Source of the DNA: JBGTKH01 sp041744735 | Lineage (GTDB): Bacteria > Planctomycetota > Planctomycetia > Pirellulales > Pirellulaceae | Length of the DNA stretch: 9,568 nt | Assembly: GCA_041744735.1 (NCBI GenBank) | Contig: JBGTKH010000345.1 | Location: 1 to 9,568, forward strand | Reading direction: 5' to 3' | Shown: in pieces, positions 1 to 6,562 of the stretch | Layout: the number at the start of each line of letters is the position of its first letter | How positions within the stretch are numbered: position 1 is the stretch's first letter | Position numbers and translations under genes: made by a program | The notes under the pieces: model-generated | Database searches by the model: none | Told to the model about the DNA's origin: nothing | What the model saw: only the letters and a program-made list of their open reading frames with translations

Positions 1-37
1 GAAGTTCAACCTGCTGCCGGGCGTGCAGGACGCCCAC
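1..37 (-). mobile_element. Possible 5' end of an inserted element (group II intron-like) inside hsdM
   Basis: Reading the minus strand, the HsdM-like reading frame is convincing up to about base 38 and then turns into unrelated residues. The break coincides with GTGGGCG at 37-31, followed by a hairpin (arms GGGCGT 35-30 and ACGCCC 24-19 around a 5-base loop) and then CAGGTTGAACTT near the edge. Bacterial group II introns start with a GTGYG-like sequence and fold a short hairpin at once, followed by an AGG..GAAAGTCC-like element. The fit is suggestive but not exact, and only 37 bases are available. Alternatives are a diverged HsdM, a simple deletion junction, or another insertion. Confidence 0.25.
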
Positions 38-535
38 CGATGTTTTCAGGAACAACATCCCGAAGATGAACTCCTTGTACTCCGAGGCATCCATGTTGCC
101 CCGCAGAATGTCGCACGCCTCGAACAGCTTGCGTTCCAGCCTTGGCAGCGTGAGCTTTTGGTGCTTCCTTTTCGGTTTGGCATCCGCTTGACCGTTGCTC
201 TTTATTGCGATTACTGGCACTGTGTCCTGGCTCATCTTGCGCCCCGTGGATTTCGTTGCCTTCGTCGTTGCGCCGTTGTTCCCATTTAGCAGCCGCTCCA
301 CGAGTTGCTCCCGTTTGCCCTTTGTCGGCAGGCCCAACTCACCGCAAACGGATTGCAATTCGTTTTTTCGCAGATACTCCAACAAATGCGCCGCCGTCAC
401 CGAGCGTAAACCGGATAGCTTCGACTGCATTGCCTCAGCGCTGCGGCGATCCACGCCGTCGATTTGCAAATCATCGAGGATGTGCTTGAGGTCGTCACGA
501 CTGAGAACCGACAAGATGGCAGGCTTGAGTTTCAT
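1..535 (-). CDS. hsdM: Type I restriction-modification DNA methyltransferase, N-terminal part with tandem SAP-like motifs (partial, runs off left edge)
   Basis: The minus strand is open from ATG 535-533 to the window edge (178 complete codons, no stop). Residues about 131-164 match the helical N-terminal domain of HsdM: the line LRGNMDASEYKEFIFG (144-159) followed by MLFLK is a hallmark of type I N6-adenine methyltransferase subunits. The catalytic domain would lie beyond the edge. Before it are two similar helical units, residues about 7-40 (LSRDDLKHIL) and 50-83 (LLEYLRKNELQSVCGELGL, then GKREQLVERLL). The second is a good SAP DNA-binding motif and the first looks like a diverged copy. A Lys/Thr-rich linker (84-130) joins them to the HsdM part. 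No clear Shine-Dalgarno is visible; the frame stays open upstream past 780, so an earlier start (for example ATG 586 or 583) cannot be excluded. Similarity to HsdM is lost after residue 164, where LK is normally followed by xxSD; see the separate entry at 1-37. Family identity is fairly sure, intactness is not. Confidence 0.72.
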   Translation of the reverse strand, partial: MKLKPAILSVLSRDDLKHILDDLQIDGVDRRSAEAMQSKLSGLRSVTAAHLLEYLRKNELQSVCGELGLPTKGKREQLVERLLNGNNGATTKATKSTGRKMSQDTVPVIAIKSNGQADAKPKRKHQKLTLPRLERKLFEACDILRGNMDASEYKEFIFGMLFLKTSVGVLHARQQVEL

Positions 536-620
536 CCGACGAGTTCGATTGACCGTATTCGTGTCCGAACAAATGCCCATCATCACCCACACGCCGGACA
601 CCTTCGGTCCCGCCAGTGGG

Positions 621-842
621 CTAGATTCCTCTGAATGTACGGCGTGCCAATGCGGCCAGCAAGTAGCAAGTCGAAAAGCAGGTAGCTTGAAATTCGATTG
701 CGACAAGAAAACGAACATCTCTTGGCGATTCGCGATCCTCGGCATTTGCAGCACTGAGCCGAGGCAACGACAGAGCGGCGAGGGCGACCACCGCTCGAAA
801 ACTATTGGCTGAGATTCGTATGCGGTGTCTCCCTCCGGTCAT
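621..842 (-). CDS. Short ORF with Sec signal peptide, coupled to the hydrolase gene (possible truncated secreted protein)
   Basis: A 73-codon frame whose ATG (842-840) overlaps the hydrolase stop in an ATGA arrangement, typical of translational coupling. Residues 4-10 are basic (GRHRIRI), residues 15-31 are hydrophobic (FRAVVALAALSLPRLSA) and ANA at 32-34 followed by ED is a good signal peptidase I site. The mature part would be only about 39 residues and resembles nothing I know; it contains two cysteines and a second hydrophobic patch (YLLAALA). The good start and poor remainder suggest either a small exported protein or the 5' stump of a longer secreted-protein gene lost by frameshift or deletion. 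The frame could also be fortuitous. Confidence 0.35.
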   Translation of the reverse strand: MTGGRHRIRISANSFRAVVALAALSLPRLSAANAEDRESPRDVRFLVAIEFQATCFSTCYLLAALARRTFRGI

Positions 843-2536
843 TTGAGAAACGCTTCTAGCTTCGTGCGTTCGTCATCGGTCAGCGGTTGCCCGTCGATGG
901 CGACCATCGGCAGAGCCGCTCGCAACGCCTCAATGTCCACCACCGAAATGTCGATGCGACGGAGTTCAAGCTTCTTCAAGCGTGGCAAATCCTTCAGTCG
1001 TTGCAGCGCGGTCAGCGACAGTCGAGCTTCATCGAGCGTCAGCGACTCCAGCGTCTTTAGCTTTGACAGCGTGTCAAACGTCGAGTCATCAAGGCTGGCC
1101 TTGTTCGAGCCGCCGTCGTAGCGCCGCAGGCGTTGGCCCAGCCACAGCGATCTGAGTTCCGGCAGTTTCGTAAGCGACTCGTTGCCGGCCTGTGTTTGGT
1201 AGGTGTGCCAAGTACGAAAATCTCGAAGCTGTTTGATCTCCTCCACGGCCGCCAACCCTTGGTCATTGAACGGCGTGCCGGCGATCGTCAGCCGCTCCAA
1301 TTTGGGCAGAGCTTTCAATGCCGCGAAACCCGATCCATCGAAGCCCTTCATGCCCAGCGACGGATGGAAGAACGACAGCGACCGCAGGCTGGTTAACGCC
1401 GTCAGCTTGGCCAAGCCCGCATCGCTCACCTGGATGCCATCGGTGCCTAACTCTTCGAGCTTGGACAGTCCGGAAAGATGCGGCAGTGTCTCATCCGTCA
1501 GTCCCTTGCATTGACCGTACAATGTCAGGCTCTTGAGTTCGCGGAGTTGTCCGATCAGTCGGAACTCAGCATCGCCCAGCTTCGAGCAATCCTTGAAGAC
1601 GATCTTCGTAACGACGCCATCCGTCTGCGTTACTTGCGCTCCGAGTTCTGTTAGTTTCGCGGAGGGGAAAGTGTCGTCGATGTCCTTCAACGTCTTGTGC
1701 AACCACGCGACAAGCTGCTCTTTGTAATCAGAGTTCAGCTTGTCCCAACCTCCCATGCCGTGACCGCCGTCGGGAATGTTGATCAAGTCGCACCGATTCC
1801 CCGCATCTTTCATCTGCTTTTGGAATCGCGTGGATTGTTCGAACGGCACGGTCGAATCCTTGTCGCCGTGGATCAGCAGGAACGGCGGCATCCCTGGGTG
1901 AACGAAACTGCTGGGCGAGCTATCACGGAGCCGCTTCCAGGCGTCGTCATTCAACTCGGTCAGACCCAAAAGCGAGGTCATCGACTCGCCGAGCATATTG
2001 CGGTGCTTCACCTGTAACTTCAGATCGTGTGGAGCGTAGAACGGGACGACCGCCGCGACGCGTGTCTCGTCGTCGGCCTTCGCTCCCACATACGACACGA
2101 GATGCCCGCCGGCCGACTCGCCGATTAGCGCGATGCGGCTGACATCGACCTTGTACTCCTTCGCGTGAGCCTTCACCCAACGAATCGCCGTCTCGACGTC
2201 CTCAGCACATGCCGGCCAACGATGTTGTGGAGCCAGCCGATAGTTGATCGTGAACCATGCGAAGCCCGCCTTGCTGAGCGGTTCAAACAGCGGCTTGATG
2301 TAGGTCTGCTTGTCTCCCTTCGTGAATCCGCCACCATGAACCAGGACGCAGGTCGGGAACGGGCCGGCTCCCTCTGGCACGAACGCATCCAGCGTCAGGC
2401 TGATCTCGCCGACTTTCGCGAACTCGATATCGGTCTTCAGCGACGGCAGGTCCTGTTCCGCCGCTTCCGTGTGGATCACAGCGCAAGTCAGCAGGGTTAA
2501 CAAACTTAACACAGCAACGAGGCGAGGTCGGTTCAT
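839..2536 (-). CDS. Exported alpha/beta hydrolase (esterase/lipase-like) with C-terminal leucine-rich repeats
   Basis: The protein has 565 residues when read from ATG 2536-2534, chosen because it starts a classic signal peptide (MNRPRLVAVLSLLTLLTCAV, cleavage near TEA-AEQ around 25); the frame is open upstream to 2743 but that extension looks non-coding. TGGAA lies about 8 bases before the start. Residues about 35-285 form an esterase/lipase of the BD-FAE / alpha/beta hydrolase 3 type: oxyanion-hole HGGG (67-70), nucleophile elbow GESAGG with Ser141, acid Asp227 in HGDKDSTVP, and His259 in DGGHGMGG. The triad therefore appears complete. Residues about 305-545 are leucine-rich repeats of about 24-26 residues (LRELKSLTLYG, LSKLEELGTDG, LPKLERLTIAG, LKTLESLTLDE, LPRLKKLELRR). 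The enzyme presumably acts outside the cytoplasm on an ester such as an acetylated or feruloylated polysaccharide, with the repeats binding a partner or substrate; the substrate is not predictable here. It is followed by an overlapping short ORF. Nothing links it functionally to the replication-like genes on the right. Confidence 0.9.
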   Translation of the reverse strand: MNRPRLVAVLSLLTLLTCAVIHTEAAEQDLPSLKTDIEFAKVGEISLTLDAFVPEGAGPFPTCVLVHGGGFTKGDKQTYIKPLFEPLSKAGFAWFTINYRLAPQHRWPACAEDVETAIRWVKAHAKEYKVDVSRIALIGESAGGHLVSYVGAKADDETRVAAVVPFYAPHDLKLQVKHRNMLGESMTSLLGLTELNDDAWKRLRDSSPSSFVHPGMPPFLLIHGDKDSTVPFEQSTRFQKQMKDAGNRCDLINIPDGGHGMGGWDKLNSDYKEQLVAWLHKTLKDIDDTFPSAKLTELGAQVTQTDGVVTKIVFKDCSKLGDAEFRLIGQLRELKSLTLYGQCKGLTDETLPHLSGLSKLEELGTDGIQVSDAGLAKLTALTSLRSLSFFHPSLGMKGFDGSGFAALKALPKLERLTIAGTPFNDQGLAAVEEIKQLRDFRTWHTYQTQAGNESLTKLPELRSLWLGQRLRRYDGGSNKASLDDSTFDTLSKLKTLESLTLDEARLSLTALQRLKDLPRLKKLELRRIDISVVDIEALRAALPMVAIDGQPLTDDERTKLEAFLK

Positions 2537-3020
2537 TATTGAGGTTCCATTGAGGCAAGAAATCACTATCACGAAGATGCGCTGAGCGATGATTGTAGTG
2601 CGGTCATGAGTTCTCGCACAGATCTTGCAACCGCCATCAAGCGGAATCGACCCCGAAGAACGGCGCAAAGTAAAGAAGAAGAGCAGTCGCGAGGCCCGAC
2701 TCCAGAAAACGCCACAGGAGGGCGAGTGGAGTTGAACGTTCACACGTTGAAAACGAGTGACGGGGCAGCCATCAGTGACGAGTCTCGGCTCAACATCGTC
2801 GGTCTACAACCTGCCGAAGTGATGTTGTTCGACTTGGCGTAGGCCGGTGTCGAAGTACAAGGCGCATCCCAAGCAACTCGTCGCCTCGACTTGAATTGAC
2901 CGCGATACGTGCCGGCAGATCGCTCGCATCGCACCGAAGAGATTCGCGATTTCGAATCAACTTGTTAGTCTGAATGTGCCGCTGCATCGCCGTTCCATTT
3001 TCAGCCAAGGAGGGTATTCC
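2537..3020. other. Intergenic region between divergent hydrolase and primase-like genes
   Basis: This 484-base gap separates two divergently transcribed genes and must hold both promoters, but I see no convincing -35/-10 pair. A 78-codon plus-strand frame (ATG 2606 to TAG 2842, ending LQPAEVMLFDLA) has a fairly protein-like C-terminal half, but no Shine-Dalgarno and no family I recognise. It could be a remnant of a gene. Its minus-strand counterpart is less convincing. A weak dyad (TTCGAC 2828-2833 and GTCGAA 2849-2854) lies in it and is probably chance. Confidence 0.5.
3007..3013 (+). promoter_or_regulatory. Strong ribosome binding site deciding a GTG start
   Basis: AAGGAGG ends 7 bases before GTG 3021. 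It is one of the best Shine-Dalgarno sequences in the window and argues for starting the primase-like protein at GTG 3021 rather than at GTG 2976, which has no such signal and would add 15 unremarkable residues. Confidence 0.85.
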
Positions 3021-5531
3021 GTGTCCAATCCGGTCCGTTCGCTCAACGCGTATCTTGACTGGCCGCTGGTGGCCCAAGTACTCAACCAGCAAACCCGTGA
3101 ACCTGCCTTGCCGACATACACGGCATGTCCACTGTGTGACTCCGGCGCCGTGGCGATCTACCGGGATCATCTGGTGGGCGGCGCGTGGTACCACTGTCGC
3201 ACGTGCAATAGCAGCGGTGACATGATCGAGTTGGCGGCGCGCATCTGGGACTTGAGCTTGGAGGAGACGATCGCCAAGCTTGCCGGCCACGGCTGCGAGT
3301 TGCCGTCCGATGCCCAATCCGTTGCCCGATACATCCACGACCACGTCGACTACCGCAAGCGATTGATGCAACTGTGGCAGGCGTCGCGCAGCGGACTACA
3401 ACGGCGGGCTGGCGATTTGATGCACTTGGAGCAGCGATTCAACTTGCGCTGCGACGTTTCGCAAGACCGCTGGGCGGACGGTCCGGGCTGCCTGCTGGGC
3501 GGTATCGATGCGGAGAAAGTGGAGCGGACGTTCGCGCCGGGCGTGATGAAACATGCCGACATCAAAGTGCAACGCAGCAGCCCCAGCGAGCATGCCATTT
3601 TTCAAGGGCCAAAGTGGCGCGAGGTGCTGGTCTTGCCTTTCTTCGATCTGCCGAGGCGGATCTGTTCCTTCCTGTTCGCCGGCCGCGCAGGTGAGTATCC
3701 CGCGGACTTCGTGTTCCGCCGCGCGAATATGGGGTTCCACGGCAATGGGTACGGCTGTGCAGCGCTCGAAGCGGGACTGGCCATGCACCCGCGCGTCCTG
3801 GACGCGGCCGACAGCGACTGGGAGCACACGATCGTGGCTGTCAGCAATCCGATCGCAGCGCTGCGGCTACAGATGCGGCACGTGCGCGAAAGTATCCGGC
3901 CACTGCCGCTGGTGATCTGGTACGACTCCCTGCTGCGTCGCAAGCAACACGCCGGTGGCCGCCGGACGCGCACAATCAATGCCTGGGAAATGCTCGGCAA
4001 TCGCAAGATCGTGTTCTGGATGCCGGAGATCTCCGCGGCGACCTTTCTGCAGGCCATCGCCCATGACGGCTGGGTCTCGCGGATGGGTCCGCGCTTCTCC
4101 GGCGACGAAACCCTGAAACAGTACATGTGGCGGTATTCACCGCGTGAGGTCATCAAGCACATCCTACAGGCGGCCGAACCCTGGCCGAGAGCCCTCTCGC
4201 GGGCCAACGATCAGATGGTTTCGTCGGAGGCGGAAGCGATGTTCCTGCGGCTGCAAAGCGACGGCGCCGACTTGGAACGAGTTGCGGAAAGTTGTGGGAA
4301 GTTAACCGGCCAAAGACTGGCAAAGATGTTCGTGGACGGCGGACAGCGAACCGCCGTGCTGTGCGGCAAGACCATCATCGAGCAAGCTGGAAAATGGTAC
4401 GTGAGCCGCGGCCCAAACAAGCCGCTGGAATTGATTTCAGACGCCATACTGCGCATTGATTACGCAATCCGAAACCGCCGGCTCAATCAGGTGACATTGG
4501 CCGCACGCGCAATTTATGGCCACCACGTGGTGCGATTTAAGGTGCCGGCGGAACGACTAGTGAAGCAGGGGATGGTGTTGTTGCGCAAGGTTTTGTCCAG
4601 CCGCGGGACTGGCGTCCCCGTCACCAATCCCAAGTGGTCGAAACGCCTGGTCGACATAGCTCGGCTGTTTCATCAGCCCACGATGCTCTGGGCCGTGGAA
4701 TCGGTCGGCTGGGACGATTACGAGCGCCGATTTGTGTTGCCCAAGTTCGCGATCGGCATCGACGGCATCTCGAAGGCAGTCGTTGAGGCGATGTTTTCTC
4801 CCGCCGCACCCGCCCGACAATTGGAGCCGCCGAGCGATGGCGACATGTACTTTGAAGGTGGGTTTGCCAAAAACCTCGACTATCCCACGAAACTTTTTTG
4901 GGCGGTGTTGGCCTGCCTGGTCACCAACATTATCGCCCCCAGGTATTGTCGCGATCGCCAGGGGATCGGACTGCGTGGCGAGGGGGCGGAGGCAATGGGC
5001 CAGTTCGTCGCCGAGGCCATCGGCTGCTTGCGCCACGACGTCGCCAGCGCCAAACAAGTTCGGCGGGCGCTGGAGCAGGAACACGAGCACGGTTGGCCGA
5101 TCTTAGTTTGCGAAGAAACACCTTTACGACCGCGAGTCCGCCAGTTGCTGCTAGAGCCGCGGGACAAACCGCGCAACCTCATCGTGCCGCTGCGTGAAGA
5201 TGAGGCGCAGGCGCTCGTCGAGCGCCGTGATTGGTTGGTGGTCACGGGTCGGCAGCCGGTGGAAATCGACGACATTTTGTGCGACCTCGCCCGGCTGTTT
5301 GTGCCGGCGTATCTGCAAATGCTCTGCGCAAGATCCTACTGGGTCGTACATGAAAAGCGATGGCGGGAACCGTTCGTCGCGCAGGTTGTGCGCGACATGG
5401 CTCATTTTTACGGTGAACGCGGCTTTGAAAAAGACGCTGTGCTCGCCGCCATTTCAATGGTTTGTCCGAAGTCCAAGGTAAAACGACGTGGGCCGGCGCG
5501 CAGCGCATCCAGCGCTTGTGGAGAAAGGTAA
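3021..5531 (+). CDS. Zinc-ribbon primase/helicase-like protein with degenerate catalytic motifs
   Basis: An 836-residue protein from GTG 3021. Residues 36-62 form a zinc ribbon: CPLC (36-39) and CRTC (59-62), followed by SGDMIELAARIWDLSLEETI. This is the layout of the CHC2 zinc finger of DnaG-type and phage/plasmid primases, where GD.I..... and a conserved LSxxEA helix follow the last cysteines. Residues about 200-350 look like a primase core with a Toprim-like segment (TIVAVSNPIAALRLQMRHV, then LPLVIWYDSL), but the expected Glu of motif 1 and the DxD of motif 2 are not evident. Residues about 445-585 (for example VGWDDYERRFVLPKFAIG) resemble the part before the ATPase of DUF927-type phage primase-helicases. 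Residues 625-745 look RecA-like (LFWAVLACLVTNIIAPRY, IGLRGEGAEAMGQFVAEAIG, WPILVCEE, RRDWLVVTG), but the P-loop position reads GEGAEAMG without the GK[S/T]. The tail is basic. It probably binds nucleic acid in replication or defence, perhaps as a non-catalytic scaffold. Zinc ribbon is seen; the domain assignments after it are inference. It stands alone on its strand, convergent with the ParB-side genes. Confidence 0.8.
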   Translation: MSNPVRSLNAYLDWPLVAQVLNQQTREPALPTYTACPLCDSGAVAIYRDHLVGGAWYHCRTCNSSGDMIELAARIWDLSLEETIAKLAGHGCELPSDAQSVARYIHDHVDYRKRLMQLWQASRSGLQRRAGDLMHLEQRFNLRCDVSQDRWADGPGCLLGGIDAEKVERTFAPGVMKHADIKVQRSSPSEHAIFQGPKWREVLVLPFFDLPRRICSFLFAGRAGEYPADFVFRRANMGFHGNGYGCAALEAGLAMHPRVLDAADSDWEHTIVAVSNPIAALRLQMRHVRESIRPLPLVIWYDSLLRRKQHAGGRRTRTINAWEMLGNRKIVFWMPEISAATFLQAIAHDGWVSRMGPRFSGDETLKQYMWRYSPREVIKHILQAAEPWPRALSRANDQMVSSEAEAMFLRLQSDGADLERVAESCGKLTGQRLAKMFVDGGQRTAVLCGKTIIEQAGKWYVSRGPNKPLELISDAILRIDYAIRNRRLNQVTLAARAIYGHHVVRFKVPAERLVKQGMVLLRKVLSSRGTGVPVTNPKWSKRLVDIARLFHQPTMLWAVESVGWDDYERRFVLPKFAIGIDGISKAVVEAMFSPAAPARQLEPPSDGDMYFEGGFAKNLDYPTKLFWAVLACLVTNIIAPRYCRDRQGIGLRGEGAEAMGQFVAEAIGCLRHDVASAKQVRRALEQEHEHGWPILVCEETPLRPRVRQLLLEPRDKPRNLIVPLREDEAQALVERRDWLVVTGRQPVEIDDILCDLARLFVPAYLQMLCARSYWVVHEKRWREPFVAQVVRDMAHFYGERGFEKDAVLAAISMVCPKSKVKRRGPARSASSACGER

Positions 5532-5873
5532 GGGTAGACAACGGGGTTAGATTTTGGCCCGGACGGGCTGCGTCATGGCCGGACCATGTGAATTGATTGC
5601 CCGCGCCATTCCGCTTTCACCATCTTCACGCGCGGGCCATTACAGTGCGTGAAAATAACAGCAATGAGGGCAAAGTGGCGTCTGCCGTCGCCCCATCGAG
5701 CCGAACAAATGCGAATCACGTGCCCGCCTGCCCTGTCGAAAGGTCCACTCGATTTTATCTCGATCCTGACGTGACGAGTGTTGCCCCCCAGTCACCCCCA
5801 ACGACCCGCGGCACAGGCTGCTCCGCGACACCACACGGACATTGGGATTTCACAGCCGGATCGCTTCGTGAGG
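5532..5873. other. Convergent intergenic region
   Basis: This 342-base stretch lies between the ends of the primase-like gene (plus) and the small acidic-protein gene (minus). A 116-codon plus frame (5597-5947) and a 64-codon minus frame (5640-5834) cross it, but neither has a ribosome binding site or recognisable content, and the first runs antisense into the acidic-protein gene. A 5-bp GGCCC/GGGCT stem-loop sits about 25 bases after the primase-like stop, without a T tract; it is too weak to call a terminator. No repeats or attachment sites seen. Confidence 0.4.
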
Positions 5874-6134
5874 TTACTGCTCATCGTCTTCCGCCGCGTC
5901 CCGCACTTCGGACAGGTCGACGCAGCGCTCCGGCGGTTGCTGCATAAACTCGTCCCATGCCTCCCACGCGCTCGCCGGCAGCATGTAATCCTCCTCACAG
6001 AGATCAATCTCGTCCGTCGGCTCAAGATGCACGATCCACCTGGTTTCCTCTTCGGTCAGCTCTCGCCACCGAGCCAGCGATCCAAGATTCACCGCGCCAT
6101 ACCTGAGCTTTTCGAGCAACCTTTCCCGGCTCAT
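5874..6134 (-). CDS. Small acidic hypothetical protein (86 aa)
   Basis: ATG 6134-6132 is preceded by GGAGG (6147-6143) with 8 bases spacing, a strong sign of a real gene. The protein starts with a basic helix (MSRERLLEKLRYG), continues WRELTEEETRWIVHLEPT, has DEIDLCEEDYML at 41-52 and a very acidic tail (DLSEVRDAAEDDEQ). Overall it is strongly acidic, without signal peptide, membrane segment or metal motif. I do not recognise a family. It is the last gene on the minus strand before the convergent primase-like gene, about 430 bases after the ParB-like gene; the hairpin at 6528-6552 suggests separate transcription. Its function is unknown; small acidic proteins next to DNA-binding genes can be binding partners or DNA mimics, but nothing here shows that. 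Confidence 0.7.
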   Translation of the reverse strand: MSRERLLEKLRYGAVNLGSLARWRELTEEETRWIVHLEPTDEIDLCEEDYMLPASAWEAWDEFMQQPPERCVDLSEVRDAAEDDEQ

Positions 6135-6391
6135 GTTCTAATCCTCCATGCTCGCAGAACTTGGCGAAGTCGAATGGCCCGCAGTGCAATGTTTGTCTCA
6201 GTGTGCCGCGGCGACGGCTTATTGGCCCACACATGCACTGGCAACTTGGCAACTCTGGATGGAAGTGCGCCAAATTCAGTGGCCGTGTTGCTGAGGGGCG
6301 TTTTGGCAGTCAAGTGCTACAGCAGGCGGGCCTCAGCGTGTTCGGCATAGCTCGACCAACAGCCTGCCAGTGTAGTCGTTCAGCAGCATCT

Positions 6392-6502
6392 CTACCATTT
6401 CGCTCTCGCATCATCAATTAACAACCGCCCTTCCTTGCACAGAACGTCGCGTACGCGAGAGGTGCCCGTGGATAGATCGTGTCTCGGACAAATTACACTC
6501 AC
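6392..6502 (-). CDS. Possible short ORF (36 aa) or gene remnant downstream of the ParB-like gene
   Basis: GTG 6502-6500 opens a frame reading SVICPRHDLSTGTSRVRD and then VLCKEGRLLIDDARAKW before TAG 6394-6392. The frame is in phase with the ParB-like gene: after the ParB stop at 6565-6563 it is open for 56 codons, so the GTG may not be the true beginning. Its stop overlaps the start of a 21-codon frame (ATG 6398). No Shine-Dalgarno. The amino-acid text looks protein-like but matches nothing I recognise; a decayed small gene is as likely as a functional one. Confidence 0.2.
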   Translation of the reverse strand: MSVICPRHDLSTGTSRVRDVLCKEGRLLIDDARAKW

Positions 6503-6527
6503 TTGAATGTAGAGTTGCTCGCCCGCA

Positions 6528-6552
6528 CAAGCCGGGAAACTTTCCCGGCTTG
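6528..6552 (-). terminator. Strong hairpin just after the ParB-like gene
   Basis: A perfect inverted repeat with 12-bp arms, CAAGCCGGGAAA (6528-6539) and TTTCCCGGCTTG (6541-6552), around one central base. As RNA it would form a GC-rich stem closed by a short A/U loop. It begins 10 bases after the ParB-like stop codon on the minus strand, where a terminator is expected. Neither side has a T tract, so it may instead stall polymerase with Rho or stabilise the 3' end; being symmetric it could also be a protein-binding dyad. Confidence 0.6.
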
Positions 6553-6562
6553 GTGACTGGTC

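Larger units (their letters stand above)
6135..6562. other. Gap between ParB-like and acidic-protein genes with short minus-strand ORFs
   Basis: No long gene is supported. On the minus strand three short frames lie in sequence. A GTG-started 36-codon frame (6502-6392) contains RVRDVLCKEGRLLIDDARAKW-like, very protein-like text. Its end overlaps a 21-codon ATG frame (6398-6333, MVEMLLNDYTGRLLVELCRT). A TTG-started 60-codon frame (6313-6131) ends in an ATGA overlap with the start of the 86-aa gene. None has a Shine-Dalgarno. They may be pieces of one small gene broken by frameshifts, or chance. A perfect 12-bp palindrome TCGCGTACGCGA is at 6447-6458; about two such palindromes are expected by chance in a window this size. 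Confidence 0.4.

Noticed and set aside
195..812. Plus-strand open frame of 205 codons
   Set aside because: It is antisense to the SAP-HsdM gene and the signal-peptide ORF; its composition (Ser/Arg/Cys-rich) is that of a shadow frame and it has no domain signature.
2537..2743. N-terminal extension of the hydrolase to 2743
   Set aside because: The internal ATG at 2536 begins a textbook signal peptide; an extra 69 residues in front of it would bury the signal peptide.
2828..2854. TTCGAC...GTCGAA inverted repeat as attachment site or terminator
   Set aside because: Only 6-bp arms with a 15-base loop, no T tract and no second copy seen; compatible with chance.
5556..5569. GGCCC/GGGCT stem-loop after the primase-like gene as terminator
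   Set aside because: Short stem including a G-U pair and no following T run.
6447..6458. Palindrome TCGCGTACGCGA as a ParB binding site
   Set aside because: Perfect 12-bp palindromes are expected about twice by chance in this length, and no other copy was seen.
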